This document shows positions 21,420-27,957 of a stretch of 29,077 nt of DNA, piece after piece; within the stretch, counting starts at the first letter, position 1; every line of letters begins with the position of its first letter. Under the pieces are notes generated by a model. It did no database searches. It was given only the letters and a program-made list of their open reading frames with translations, and was not told where the DNA came from. Both the position numbers and the translations under genes were made by a program. The DNA comes from a virus. Location of the stretch: positions 1-29,077 of the IMG/VR virus record IMGVR_UViG_3300021952_000031; one strand, written 5' to 3'.

Positions 21420-21612
21420 GTCTGCTATGTGCAGCGATATGCTCAATATGTTGTACAATGATGTACTTATGCAATGCCATGCTGAAGGGGTTAAACTATG
21501 TACCCTGTTCCCTGATGCTCAAACTGAGCCAAGTTTCTATAGCGACGAGCAAATAGAACAATTGGAACAAGAGCAATATGAAATTATTAGAAGAGATGTA
21601 ATTAACGAATAA
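21343..21612 (+). CDS. Small acidic helical unknown protein
   Basis: 89 residues from MENLTHLPDHLKRLAMMTTI at 21343, preceded by the usual aaaaactATG leader. An upstream opening at 21262 lies inside the previous gene and lacks such a leader. It is helical, with four cysteines spread through ACHKSAMCSDMLNM…CHAEGVKLC, and an acidic end (DEQIEQLEQEQYEIIRRDVI). The histidine and cysteine residues could bind metal, though no standard finger pattern is seen. Confidence 0.58.
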   Translation: MENLTHLPDHLKRLAMMTTILEACHKSAMCSDMLNMLYNDVLMQCHAEGVKLCTLFPDAQTEPSFYSDEQIEQLEQEQYEIIRRDVINE

Positions 21613-21623
21613 AACCCTTTATT

Positions 21624-21857
21624 ATGGAAAAGTTTAAAGTAACTAAAGAAAAATTTTTAAATTGGTATTTTGGAGATCCAGAAAGTCGCATTAATTTTGG
21701 TAATAATGCTATTGAAGAATTAGAGTCATTTGGCAAAGTAACTGTAACGGTACAAGGATTGTTTGATACCTGTGGGTATATTCCTCAATGGATATGCGAA
21801 GACCAATCAATCAATGACGATGATGATTTAGATGTATGGCAAGTAGAATTAATTTAA
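21624..21857 (+). CDS. Small acidic unknown protein
   Basis: 77 residues, with an N-terminal KVTKEKFLNWYFGDPESRIN segment, a strand VTVTVQGLFDTCGYIP and an Asp-rich end (INDDDDLDVWQVELI). Its start is 12 nt after the previous gene with a tttattATG leader. Proteins with a LNWYF-like start are common in phages, but no assigned function is known to me. Confidence 0.6.
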   Translation: MEKFKVTKEKFLNWYFGDPESRINFGNNAIEELESFGKVTVTVQGLFDTCGYIPQWICEDQSINDDDDLDVWQVELI

Positions 21858-21880
21858 TTAACTTTTAAAACTAAAAATGT

Positions 21881-22192
21881 ATGATGATTCAATTGGGTAA
21901 ACCCCACACCGTAAAGAGAGAGCGTAAAGTATATGAGAGAATTTGTGCTAACCCTGATTGTCTAAAGGACTTTGTAACCCCTAATAAGTCAACTATATAT
22001 TGTCGTAAGGGTTGCCAACCACATAAACATAGTAAGGGGTTAGTAGCACCAAGCCACGATGAACCACTACCCGTAGATGAACGAGGGTTCTTTGATGCAG
22101 ATTCATTCTGTAAAAGGTATTACGAAGATGGTAGGCCACAAGGTGGCGTACGCTACGGAGACACAACAATTCATGTATTATCACAAAAATAA
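21881..22192 (+). CDS. Small zinc-ribbon protein
   Basis: 103 residues. Residues 22-46 hold ICANPDCLKDFVTPNKSTIYCRKGC, a C-x4-C…C-x3-C arrangement of the kind found in zinc ribbons that resemble truncated ribosomal or HNH-associated fingers. The N-terminal section is basic (KPHTVKRERKVYER), as for a nucleic-acid binder. The C-terminal ~50 residues are acidic and include FFDADSFCKRYYEDGRPQGG. It probably binds DNA or RNA; it could be a small transcription regulator. Confidence 0.62.
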   Translation: MMIQLGKPHTVKRERKVYERICANPDCLKDFVTPNKSTIYCRKGCQPHKHSKGLVAPSHDEPLPVDERGFFDADSFCKRYYEDGRPQGGVRYGDTTIHVLSQK

Positions 22193-22197
22193 AAACT

Positions 22198-22371
22198 ATG
22201 ACACCTGAAATTAGATTTAAGAAAATGTACGAAGATTTATTAGTTAAGTATACCGAACTACACATTAAATACTCTGAGTTACTTGACAAACATTATGAGG
22301 AAGAAGCATTGGCCATATCATTGGCCGATGACCTAAGTGATGACCCCTTAAAGAAAAGAAATGACAACTAA
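22198..22371 (+). CDS. 57-residue acidic coiled-coil-like protein
   Basis: A short frame: MTPEIRFKKMYEDLLVKYTE, then LHIKYSELLDKHYEEEALAI, then an acidic SLADDLSDDPLKKRNDN end. It is almost wholly helical with a heptad pattern of L/Y/I. It begins 5 nt after the preceding stop with an aaaaactATG leader, and its end overlaps the next gene's start by 11 nt, which supports it. No known role. Confidence 0.58.
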   Translation: MTPEIRFKKMYEDLLVKYTELHIKYSELLDKHYEEEALAISLADDLSDDPLKKRNDN

Positions 22372-22738
22372 GAAAACCAAATCATACTCTATGGGCTACA
22401 GAAAGAATATGTCTGTAGACCCTCAGTATGTAATGAATAGGTGCTTGGAGTTTTATGGGTATACCTACGAGGAGTTTATATCAAAAGAGAAACCCTCTAT
22501 AAGATTGTCTAATTGTAAAAAGACAACCCTGTTATTGTTAAGACAACTATGTGGGTATACTTGTAAGCAAATGAGTGAGATGTTCTACCTTAATATAAAG
22601 AGCTGTATGTATTTAATAGATAGGTCTATTACCTTAAGAAAAGAAGATAAAGAATACAGAAAAGAGTTTAATACTATTAAGAACTCTATATTAATTAGGA
22701 CACGAGGGTTAAGAAAAAACATTACTATTGGGGCGTAA
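22361..22738 (+). CDS. DnaA domain IV-like DNA-binding protein
   Basis: 125 residues, basic. The section VDPQYVMNRCLEFYGYTYEE followed by RLSNCKKTTLLLLRQLCGYTCKQMSEMF and NIKSCMYLIDRSI parallels the C-terminal domain of DnaA: a first helix, then the basic loop, then a helix-turn-helix with the xHsTVxhAi-like region, here NIKSCMYLIDRSI. The AAA+ domain is absent. Phage proteins of this kind could bind DnaA boxes and compete with or replace host initiation, or act as a transcription regulator. It is adjacent to a basic protein and to the HTH_36-type gene, so it fits a replication/regulation module. Confidence 0.65.
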   Translation: MTTKKTKSYSMGYRKNMSVDPQYVMNRCLEFYGYTYEEFISKEKPSIRLSNCKKTTLLLLRQLCGYTCKQMSEMFYLNIKSCMYLIDRSITLRKEDKEYRKEFNTIKNSILIRTRGLRKNITIGA

Positions 22739-22742
22739 TATA
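22732..22742 (+). promoter_or_regulatory. GCGTAATATA element (variant of the GAGCGTATTATAA family)
   Basis: GGCGTAATATA at 22732-22742 overlaps the end of the DnaA-like gene and lies 4 nt before the next ATG (22747). It is a weaker match to the shared element; listed because it occurs again in longer form at 23155. Confidence 0.25.
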
Positions 22743-22746
22743 GGGT

Positions 22747-23028
22747 ATGAAGAAGACTGCAAAGTATTATGCTTCACACCCAGAAGCAAGAGCAAAGAAG
22801 AAGTCATACGATTCTAAGCTAAACAAGAAGCCTGAGCAAGTTAAGAAACGAGTAGAAGCTAATAGAGCTAATCGTAAAGCAGGAACTTATGGTAATGGCG
22901 ATGGAATTGATATGGCCCATACTAAGAAAGGCATCGTTAAGAAGAAGCAATCAGTTAATAGAGGAAGTAAATCAGATATGCCTGGCGATAAGAGAGCAAG
23001 AGGAAAGAAGTGTGGTTGCAAACATTAG
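22747..23028 (+). CDS. Small basic phage protein with terminal Cys/His
   Basis: 93 residues, about a third Lys/Arg. The N-terminal YYASHPEARAKKKSYDSKLNK is followed by KRVEANRANRKAGTYGNGDGID, then DMAHTKKGIVKKKQ and RGSKSDMPGDKRARGKKCGCKH. The central NRGSKSDMPGDKRARG block is one I recognise from small unassigned proteins of tailed phages. The C-terminal CGCKH could bind metal. The strong charge suggests DNA binding. It is the last gene before the promoter and leader hairpin at 23.08 kb. Confidence 0.7.
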   Translation: MKKTAKYYASHPEARAKKKSYDSKLNKKPEQVKKRVEANRANRKAGTYGNGDGIDMAHTKKGIVKKKQSVNRGSKSDMPGDKRARGKKCGCKH

Positions 23029-23055
23029 TATGTGGATAAGTCAAGGATAACTTAA

Positions 23056-23088
23056 TTAGGAAATGTAATATAACATTTTGTATCTTTG
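23056..23088 (+). promoter_or_regulatory. Bacteroidota-type promoter
   Basis: The -7 box TATCTTTG (23081-23088) is a full match to TAnnTTTG. The -33 region has TTAG (23056-23059), one mismatch from TTTG, with 21 nt between. Transcription would start near 23093-23095, exactly at the base of the 15-bp leader hairpin. Confidence 0.6.
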
Positions 23089-23093
23089 CAATA

Positions 23094-23137
23094 GACATCA
23101 ACACATAAGAAGTTTATCGGGTCTTCTTGTTGGTGTC
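23094..23137 (+). promoter_or_regulatory. Strong 5' leader hairpin
   Basis: GACATCAACA (23094-23103) pairs with TGTTGGTGTC (23128-23137) with one G:T wobble, then AGAAG (23108-23112) pairs with CTTCT (23123-23127). The stem of 15 bp has a 4-nt bulge (23104-23107) and loop TTTATCGGGT. It begins at the predicted start site of the 23.08-kb promoter, so the RNA would be capped by this structure. It may protect the message or regulate it by binding of a protein or metabolite. Confidence 0.6.
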
Positions 23138-23154
23138 TTTGTTGTCTAAAACCT

Positions 23155-23169
23155 GAGCGTAATATATAA
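23155..23169 (+). promoter_or_regulatory. GAGCGTAATATATAA element
   Basis: A plus-strand variant of the GAGCGTATTATAA element in the leader region of the 23263 gene, 94 nt before the start. It is the third intergenic example with the GAGCGTA head. Confidence 0.3.
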
Positions 23170-23262
23170 TTATCAACCTGTTGCAGCGGTTTTTTTTAAC
23201 TTATTGGCTTTTGAATGAAGAGTAGCTGCAACCTACTCAGATTTCTTAAGCCTTTTTTCTTT

Positions 23263-23760
23263 ATGAACCATAATTGGTATGCGGTAATAACTGCTAAAGT
23301 CTTAATGGCAAAAGACTTATCTTCAACCCAAAAGTTACTGATGGCTTTAATAAGTAACCTATCTAATGAGAAAGGGTATTGCTATGCGTCTAACAAATAT
23401 CTTGGCGAATGCTTAGATATTAGCCAAATCACAGCAAGTAAAAACATATCCGAATTAGAAGAGAAAGGTTACCTGTCAAGGGTGCTTAACATTGACCCTA
23501 TTAGTAAAGAAATTAAGATGAGGGTATTGGTAATTAGAGAGCACCCAAACACATTTGGTATGGTTGAAAAAGGAAAGACCTCCCGTCAAAAAAGGAAAGA
23601 CCCTATGGTTGAAAATGACCATACCCCTATGGTTGAAAAGGGAAAAGATAATAACAAAGAATTAAAAACAAATATAATAACAAATAGAATAGATTTAGAT
23701 ACTAATTGTTTTAACCCATTAGATGATGATTCATGGATAGGGTTGATTCCTAAGAAGTAA
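23263..23760 (+). CDS. Helix-turn-helix DNA-binding protein (HTH_36 type)
   Basis: 165 residues from MNHNWYAVITAKVLMAKDLS at 23263. The start is chosen because HTH_36 proteins begin with this 'YAVI…V…L…KLL' strand-helix unit; the frame itself opens 48 nt earlier. Residues 17-70 (LSSTQKLLMALISNLSNEKG, YASNKYLGECLDISQITASK, NISELEEKGYLSRVL) form a winged helix with the recognition helix at SQITASKNISELEE. The rest is polar and has two GMVEKGK-type and PMVEKGK/PMVENDH repeats. Such proteins act in replication initiation or transcription control of phages and plasmids. It has its own promoter and leader hairpin, so its amount is probably controlled. Confidence 0.75.
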   Translation: MNHNWYAVITAKVLMAKDLSSTQKLLMALISNLSNEKGYCYASNKYLGECLDISQITASKNISELEEKGYLSRVLNIDPISKEIKMRVLVIREHPNTFGMVEKGKTSRQKRKDPMVENDHTPMVEKGKDNNKELKTNIITNRIDLDTNCFNPLDDDSWIGLIPKK

Positions 23761-23786
23761 TTTTTTAACCCTATAAATTATATATT

Positions 23787-24044
23787 ATGAATGGAACTGA
23801 TTACTTAAACACATTGTCAACCAATATGCAACAGCATTGGCTACGAGAGGTAGCTGAATTAGATAACCCTATATCGTATCTTACTTCTGATTACGATGAA
23901 TTTGAACACTTCTTAGGTATCTTTGATTGGTCAGATTCTATTATGGGTTACCCATTCTGGTCAGGGTTTTATAACAAGATTGTTAACGAGGCTAACTTAG
24001 AGATAGCTATAAACAAATATGAAAATGGCAAATCCGATAACTAA
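23787..24044 (+). CDS. Small unknown acidic protein
   Basis: 85 residues, acidic and aromatic-rich, mostly helical (NTLSTNMQQHWLREVAELDN, YDEFEHFLGIFDWSDSIMGY). The C-terminal NKIVNEANLEIAINKYE is a predicted helix. It overlaps the next gene by up to 26 nt. No membrane segment, no known motif. Confidence 0.6.
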   Translation: MNGTDYLNTLSTNMQQHWLREVAELDNPISYLTSDYDEFEHFLGIFDWSDSIMGYPFWSGFYNKIVNEANLEIAINKYENGKSDN

Positions 24045-24342
24045 AATCAAAGCAATCAAGGATTTCGTAGAAGATATCCTTAGAGATTATCCTCAAGCAA
24101 GGGATAATGACAACTATCTTTGTTGTGTTGTATGGCACAAACAAGTACGAGCAAGTAACCAAGGTGATGTAACATTTGAGAACTTCTTAACGATGTATAG
24201 CAATAGCTTGTTAGCATCATCTGATTCTATTACAAGGGCTGCTCGTAAGATTAAAGAAACTAAACCTGAGTACAGGGGTAAGAACCACGAGGAAAGAAAA
24301 CAATTAGAAGTACAAACAAGATTAACTATTAATAAACTTTAA
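24025..24342 (+). CDS. Unknown basic helical phage protein
   Basis: About 105 residues from MANPITKIKAIKDFVEDIL at 24025 (a slightly earlier ATG at 24019 also exists). The protein is helical and polar: VEDILRDYPQARDNDNYLCC, VVWHKQVRASNQGDVTFENF, SITRAARKIKETKPEYRGKN. Small proteins of this form, with an AR-D-LR-YP-ARD-D type opening, are common in phages and may bind DNA, but I know of no assigned role. No zinc ligands are visible. Confidence 0.62.
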   Translation: MANPITKIKAIKDFVEDILRDYPQARDNDNYLCCVVWHKQVRASNQGDVTFENFLTMYSNSLLASSDSITRAARKIKETKPEYRGKNHEERKQLEVQTRLTINKL

Positions 24343-24353
24343 AACTAAAAACT

Positions 24354-24593
24354 ATGTTTAAGAAAACACAAACAACAACACTTGAAATGAATGCAAGTGA
24401 AATGCTTAAAAAAGATTTTGAAAAATTTAAAAGCGAAACATTAGAAATGATAGGTGAGGAATTACCTGACTTTGTTTCATCTATGTTAGAAATGGCTTAT
24501 AAATGTGGGTATCACGATGGTTGTATATCATTAGGAGAACAGATAGCAAGTTCTATGGGTGGTGATTTTTCTAAATCTTATTCAAAAGATTAA
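24354..24593 (+). CDS. Small helical unknown protein
   Basis: 79 residues. An acidic amphipathic helix (NASEMLKKDFEKFKSETLEM) is followed by ELPDFVSSMLEMAYKCGYHD and GCISLGEQIASSMGG. It begins 11 nt after the previous stop with an aaaaactATG leader. Short, soluble; no recognised family. Confidence 0.58.
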   Translation: MFKKTQTTTLEMNASEMLKKDFEKFKSETLEMIGEELPDFVSSMLEMAYKCGYHDGCISLGEQIASSMGGDFSKSYSKD

Positions 24594-24594
24594 T

Positions 24595-24669
24595 ATGACA
24601 GCATTAATAACACTTTCTTTTTACATAGCCCTATGTATATACTTAGGGTTTAAAAAACGTAAACTATGA
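24595..24669 (+). CDS. 24-residue membrane peptide (tentative)
   Basis: MTALITLSFYIALCIYLGFK followed by KKRKL and a stop. The hydrophobic residues 3-18 with a positively charged tail would make a single N-out/C-in helix. It starts 1 nt after the preceding gene and its stop overlaps the next ATG (ATGA), so it is placed as a real coupled gene would be. At this length chance frames are common, so the confidence is low. Confidence 0.4.
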   Translation: MTALITLSFYIALCIYLGFKKRKL

Positions 24670-24875
24670 GACAATTAATTTATTGGGAAGTAGAACACCT
24701 ACTTAAAATGGCAAACATATGCAACCCTGAGGTTACTAATTCTATAACGGATAACATCTGTAAGATTGCCAAGGAACATTACGAAGGCAAAGAAGATGAG
24801 ACTAATGTAGTTAGGAAAGGTAGATGGTACGATAAGATTGTACCAAGATGGTTTGATAACGAAAGTAAATTTTAA
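24666..24875 (+). CDS. Small basic/acidic unknown protein
   Basis: 69 residues: an N-terminal helix (RQLIYWEVEHLLKMANICN), PEVTNSITDNICKIAKEHYE and a C-terminal basic, tryptophan-rich part (RKGRWYDKIVPRWFDNESKF). It overlaps the preceding tiny gene by four nucleotides (ATGA). No recognised family. Confidence 0.58.
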   Translation: MRQLIYWEVEHLLKMANICNPEVTNSITDNICKIAKEHYEGKEDETNVVRKGRWYDKIVPRWFDNESKF

Positions 24876-24878
24876 TAT

Positions 24879-25151
24879 ATGCCAAGACACAAACACACAG
24901 ACGCATTTGAATTGTTTGATGAAGTATCAAACCTATACCGATACAAGCCTAAGAAAGACTTTGAGGGTTACTTTAATAATATGAGAAAGGTAGTTGCTAA
25001 CCACTACAAAAGGGTTAGACGAGAGCTATACCACTTTACCCCAAGGTCTATCACAAGGATATACGAGTTAGGAGAAAAGATATTATTCATTGAGTCTGAA
25101 GAGTTTGAAGGTGCGTATTATAAATATAGTAATTCACAATCTAAAAAATAA
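24879..25151 (+). CDS. Unknown small basic protein
   Basis: 90 residues. Arg/Lys- and Tyr-rich: MPRHKHTDAFELFDEVSNLY, KPKKDFEGYFNNMRKVVANH, YKRVRRELYHFTPRSITRIY. It is probably helical and DNA- or RNA-binding by composition alone. It begins 3 nt after the previous stop. Its coding sequence contains GCGTATTATAA (25113-25123), a possible promoter element for the gene that follows. Confidence 0.6.
   Translation: MPRHKHTDAFELFDEVSNLYRYKPKKDFEGYFNNMRKVVANHYKRVRRELYHFTPRSITRIYELGEKILFIESEEFEGAYYKYSNSQSKK
25113..25123 (+). promoter_or_regulatory. GCGTATTATAA element inside coding sequence
   Basis: Eleven of the 13 bases of the minus-strand element recur here on the plus strand, 33 nt before the ATG of the 25157 gene, a spacing close to that before the portal (31 nt). 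It may act as an internal promoter. Confidence 0.3.
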
Positions 25152-25156
25152 AAATC

Positions 25157-25444
25157 ATGGCAGCAGAAAGAGCATTGTCTACAAATCAAATAGAATATAA
25201 AAATATATTAATACCTATAGAAGGTACAGACCCTGTTGAATATTCTCAATCATCTGTATTAGTTTCATTCCATTCTACTTTAGATATGGCAACTATTAAT
25301 TCTGTAAGCACTTTCATTGATGAGTATGGTGAAGTTAACGATCATTACACAGTTGTTAGTTTGAACAATGGCCAAACAGTAGTTTTAGACCAAGCGTGGG
25401 AAGAAGTAAACACTAAATATATATCTTATTTAAATGGCGGATAA
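25157..25444 (+). CDS. Small unknown beta-rich protein
   Basis: 95 residues with alternating strands (YKNILIPIEGTDPVEYSQSS, VLVSFHSTLDMATINSVSTF, YTVVSLNNGQTVVLDQAWEE). It is soluble and mildly acidic. Its last codons overlap the next gene's start by 11 nt. No known motif. Confidence 0.58.
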   Translation: MAAERALSTNQIEYKNILIPIEGTDPVEYSQSSVLVSFHSTLDMATINSVSTFIDEYGEVNDHYTVVSLNNGQTVVLDQAWEEVNTKYISYLNGG

Positions 25445-25658
25445 TACATACATAAAAATATACGACGCTGAGATAGTAGACAACACAATAGTAATAAAGA
25501 AGATAGTAATACTTGACGATAACGATAAGATAATTAGAGAGGCAACATTAAACAAAGACATATTAAACCTATTAAAAAATCTACAATTCTCAACCAAATG
25601 GCACAAGGTGCTGACCGAATTCACCATAGACACAAACCCTTTAGAACTTTTAAAATGA
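25434..25658 (+). CDS. Small acidic unknown protein
   Basis: 74 residues, mostly strands in the first half (YIKIYDAEIVDNTIVIKKIV, ILDDNDKIIREATLNKD) and a C-terminal helix. The Asp- and Ile-rich character is compatible with a beta-sandwich. Its end overlaps the GNAT-like start by ATGA, so translation is coupled. Confidence 0.58.
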   Translation: MADNTYIKIYDAEIVDNTIVIKKIVILDDNDKIIREATLNKDILNLLKNLQFSTKWHKVLTEFTIDTNPLELLK

Positions 25659-26182
25659 TAACCATTGTTAAAACAAAAGACAAACAACTATTTCAAGAGA
25701 GCATGAAAATTGCTTTCTATGATGACTTAGATTTAAAGAAGTACCACATTAAACCTTCAGATAACTATGAAGATATGGTCAAAGACTCCTATTTTAATAT
25801 AGGTGTGGCCAAAGGTGAACTCGGTGCTGAACTTTATGTTGTTTACTTTAAAGGTATTTTAATAGGGTTTAGTTGTATTATACCAAAACTATCTATGTTA
25901 TATTCGTTTGGTATCAATATAAACTATAGGAAGAAAGAAATTTTAAGGGATTGGATTAATGGAATACAGGATATAATTTATTCTTATTCTGGACATATGA
26001 ATGTATTATTGTATTCTAAAAACACAAGAGCAATTAGTTTCTTTAAGAAGAATGGCTTTGGTATTATCTTTCAGAATACTAAGATAATGGATAGTGCACC
26101 TGCTACTATGCTTGTTAAGTATAAATTTGTAAATGCTTATAAGATGGTAAACGAATTAGAATTTGAAGAAGGACTTGGATAA
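25655..26182 (+). CDS. GNAT-like N-acetyltransferase
   Basis: 175 residues from MITIVKTKDKQLFQESMKIA at 25655. GNAT enzymes transfer an acetyl group from acetyl-CoA to an amine. Visible features are a central strand pair (AELYVVYFKGILIGFSCIIPK), an acetyl-CoA-binding-like segment around SFGININYRKKEILRDW, and a C-terminal LYSKNTRAISFFKKNGFGII, the motif-B-like element with the typical N-x-RAI-F-KK-GF signature. The diagnostic motif A (Q/R-x-x-G-x-G/A) is not clear, replaced by NYRKKEILRDWING. It may be an active or degenerate acyltransferase acting on a protein or small molecule. Confidence 0.6.
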   Translation: MITIVKTKDKQLFQESMKIAFYDDLDLKKYHIKPSDNYEDMVKDSYFNIGVAKGELGAELYVVYFKGILIGFSCIIPKLSMLYSFGININYRKKEILRDWINGIQDIIYSYSGHMNVLLYSKNTRAISFFKKNGFGIIFQNTKIMDSAPATMLVKYKFVNAYKMVNELEFEEGLG

Positions 26183-26206
26183 TTCAAAACAATTAACTTA
26201 ATTTTG
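26174..26206 (+). promoter_or_regulatory. Bacteroidota-type promoter
   Basis: The -7 box TAATTTTG (26199-26206) matches TAnnTTTG; a CTTG (26174-26177) lies 21 nt upstream as a weak -33 box. It ends 14 nt before the ATG at 26221. It would drive the 26221 gene and the sigma-like gene. Confidence 0.45.
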
Positions 26207-26220
26207 TAAAAACAATAAAT

Positions 26221-26574
26221 ATGAGCAACGAAAACTCAATCAGATTTGAACCTAACCCTAAGGGATATATGTTAAAGGGAGACCTTTTGTATTGCGATGT
26301 TTATTGTGAAGACCAAGAACAAGAAGCAGCGTTTGAAGCTATGGGATTAAAGTCATCTAAGATGCATACATCTTTATGGATGGACTTTGTCTTTGACATG
26401 AGCGATGTAATGGCTGCTAAAATGTGTGGACCTGTACCAGGCTGCGACTATATTAATTTGACTACTGTGTATTTCAAGTGCTCTGCATACGACAACATGG
26501 TTTTAGGTATTTATTTTGAAGACTTTATTGCAAGCTGGGCTGAATGGAAATCAATCAAAAAACCAAAAAAATAA
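26221..26574 (+). CDS. Unknown small protein upstream of the sigma-like gene
   Basis: 117 residues, acidic, with strands (RFEPNPKGYMLKGDLLYCDV) and MDFVFDMSDVMAAKMCGPVP. A run of acidic residues (CEDQEQEAAFEAMG, about 36-49) and four to five cysteines are present but not in a finger pattern. The close upstream promoter and 4-nt gap to the sigma-like gene suggest that it is co-expressed with it and could be a partner or an anti-sigma; this is inference. Confidence 0.6.
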   Translation: MSNENSIRFEPNPKGYMLKGDLLYCDVYCEDQEQEAAFEAMGLKSSKMHTSLWMDFVFDMSDVMAAKMCGPVPGCDYINLTTVYFKCSAYDNMVLGIYFEDFIASWAEWKSIKKPKK

Positions 26575-26578
26575 CCCT

Positions 26579-27457
26579 GTGTCTAAATTCACAAGTTGGG
26601 ATACCAACCACAACCCAAAAGAAAATCATTCAGCAATGTCTGATGACATGATGATTTCTATGTTTGAGTCAAAGCCTTTCAAGAATAAAGGGTTTATGAA
26701 CTCGTCCGATGCATTAGAGAACCTCAAGAAATACAGAGAAACAAAAGAAGAAAAGTATAGAGACGCTATACTTGTAGGTAACCTCAAGTTACTTTATCAC
26801 CTATCAGTTAAATGTTGGACTCCTGGCTTTCAACTATCCGACCTATTTCAAGAAGCTTGTATAGGGTTTATAGATGGGATAGAAAAGTACGATGAAACCA
26901 AGGCAGTAACCAAGGACGGTAAAGCTAAGATAAGTTCTTATAGTTATTTCTATGCTAAGAAATATATCCTTGCCTACATTGAGGCTAACTTTAATTCAAT
27001 TAAGTTTACAAGACGACCACTAAGAGCGTCACAAAAGATTAAGAAGTTAATAGAGAAAGCAGTAAAAGAGTTAGAAGTTAATGAATCAATTATCCCTTAT
27101 GACCACTTGCTACAGAATGCAAGCAAGATGGAATTACGAGGAGCATTAGAAATATCTAAACCTCAAATGTCTTTGTCACGATCTATAAGTGACTCAGAAA
27201 ATTCAGAGATATATTTAGAGGATACGATATCAGATAAGAATGAAGCAGAGAATAGAATAAACTTTGACCTTAACTTAGATATAGTGTATGATATGATAAC
27301 ATCACTTAATAGAAAGTCAGAAAGATTATTGCTGTCTAAGTTCCATTTAATTGATGAAGACTTTATTTATGTATGCTTTGAATATGGAATGGGAGAATAT
27401 GAAGGCAACTTATTTGTTGAGGACTTAATATCCCATCTAAGAAAATCTTTAAAATAA
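26579..27457 (+). CDS. Sigma-70-like RNA polymerase factor
   Basis: 292 residues with a GTG start at 26579, which follows a typical ataaccct leader just after the previous stop. The frame itself extends upstream only through a TTG. Residues about 65-170 (NLKLLYHLSVKCWTPGFQLS, DLFQEACIGFIDGIEKYDET, ISSYSYFYAKKYILAYIEAN) match sigma region 2: region 2.1-2.2 core-binding helices, then region 2.3-2.4, which binds the -10 element. Residues 215-285 (YLEDTISDKNEAENRINFDL, YDMITSLNRKSERLLLSKFH) could be regions 3-4, although the region 4 helix-turn-helix is weak. It would redirect host RNA polymerase to phage promoters, perhaps those of the late arm. It is longer than ECF sigmas and shorter than housekeeping ones. 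Confidence 0.72.
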   Translation: MSKFTSWDTNHNPKENHSAMSDDMMISMFESKPFKNKGFMNSSDALENLKKYRETKEEKYRDAILVGNLKLLYHLSVKCWTPGFQLSDLFQEACIGFIDGIEKYDETKAVTKDGKAKISSYSYFYAKKYILAYIEANFNSIKFTRRPLRASQKIKKLIEKAVKELEVNESIIPYDHLLQNASKMELRGALEISKPQMSLSRSISDSENSEIYLEDTISDKNEAENRINFDLNLDIVYDMITSLNRKSERLLLSKFHLIDEDFIYVCFEYGMGEYEGNLFVEDLISHLRKSLK

Positions 27458-27468
27458 TCCACAAATAT

Positions 27469-27499
27469 TTTGTTATTTCAAAATAACTTTGTAGATTTG
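27469..27499 (+). promoter_or_regulatory. Bacteroidota-type promoter for the recombination pair
   Basis: TTTG (27469-27472), a 19-nt spacer, and TAGATTTG (27492-27499): a full match to TTTG-N19-TAnnTTTG, the best in the window. It is 35 nt before the ERF ATG and would drive ERF and the nuclease. Confidence 0.7.
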
Positions 27500-27534
27500 T
27501 AAAAATATTTTTTAACACAAACACAAAACCGATT

Positions 27535-27957
27535 ATGAAAAACCTGTACAAAGCTCTCGCAGCTTTCCAACAAGAAGTCCCTGTAATTCACAAGGGTACT
27601 CAAGGGTATGGATACAGCTACGCTGACCTACCTGCAATCTTTAGCATCATCAACCCATTAATGAAAAAGCATGGCTTAGGGTTTACGCAGATGATGACAG
27701 ACATTGGACTACAAACTACAATCTTCCATTGCGAAAGCGGTGAGAACATTAGTTCAGTAGCAACCATTCCTCAAGGTGTTCAGCTTAAAGGTATGAACGA
27801 CTTCCAAGTATTAGGCTCAGCAATTACTTACATTCGTAGGTATGCATTGTCATCAGCACTTGGGTTAGTTACCGATAAAGATACTGACGCATCTGGTGAA
27901 CAAACATCAGCACCTGCTAAAACTTATTCTAAACCTAAACAAGACTTATCATTCTAA
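27535..27957 (+). CDS. erf: ERF-family single-strand annealing protein
   Basis: 140 residues. ERF proteins bind single-stranded DNA and anneal complementary strands for phage recombination. The match is visible in LYKALAAFQQEVPVIHKGTQ, GYGYSYADLPAIFSIINPLM, KKHGLGFTQMMTDIGLQTTI and LGSAITYIRRYALSSALGL, where the 'YADL…PLMKKHGL' and 'GSAITYIRRYAL' blocks are the family signatures. The C-terminal tail is short and Thr/Lys/Pro-rich, ending in LSF, and may contact an SSB-like partner. It is coupled to the nuclease gene by an overlap (TAATG), forming an annealase-exonuclease recombination system. Confidence 0.88.
   Translation: MKNLYKALAAFQQEVPVIHKGTQGYGYSYADLPAIFSIINPLMKKHGLGFTQMMTDIGLQTTIFHCESGENISSVATIPQGVQLKGMNDFQVLGSAITYIRRYALSSALGLVTDKDTDASGEQTSAPAKTYSKPKQDLSF

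Noticed and set aside
26516-26578. Upstream extension of the sigma-like gene
   Set aside because: It would need a TTG start within the previous gene; the GTG at 26579 follows the usual leader and the prior stop.
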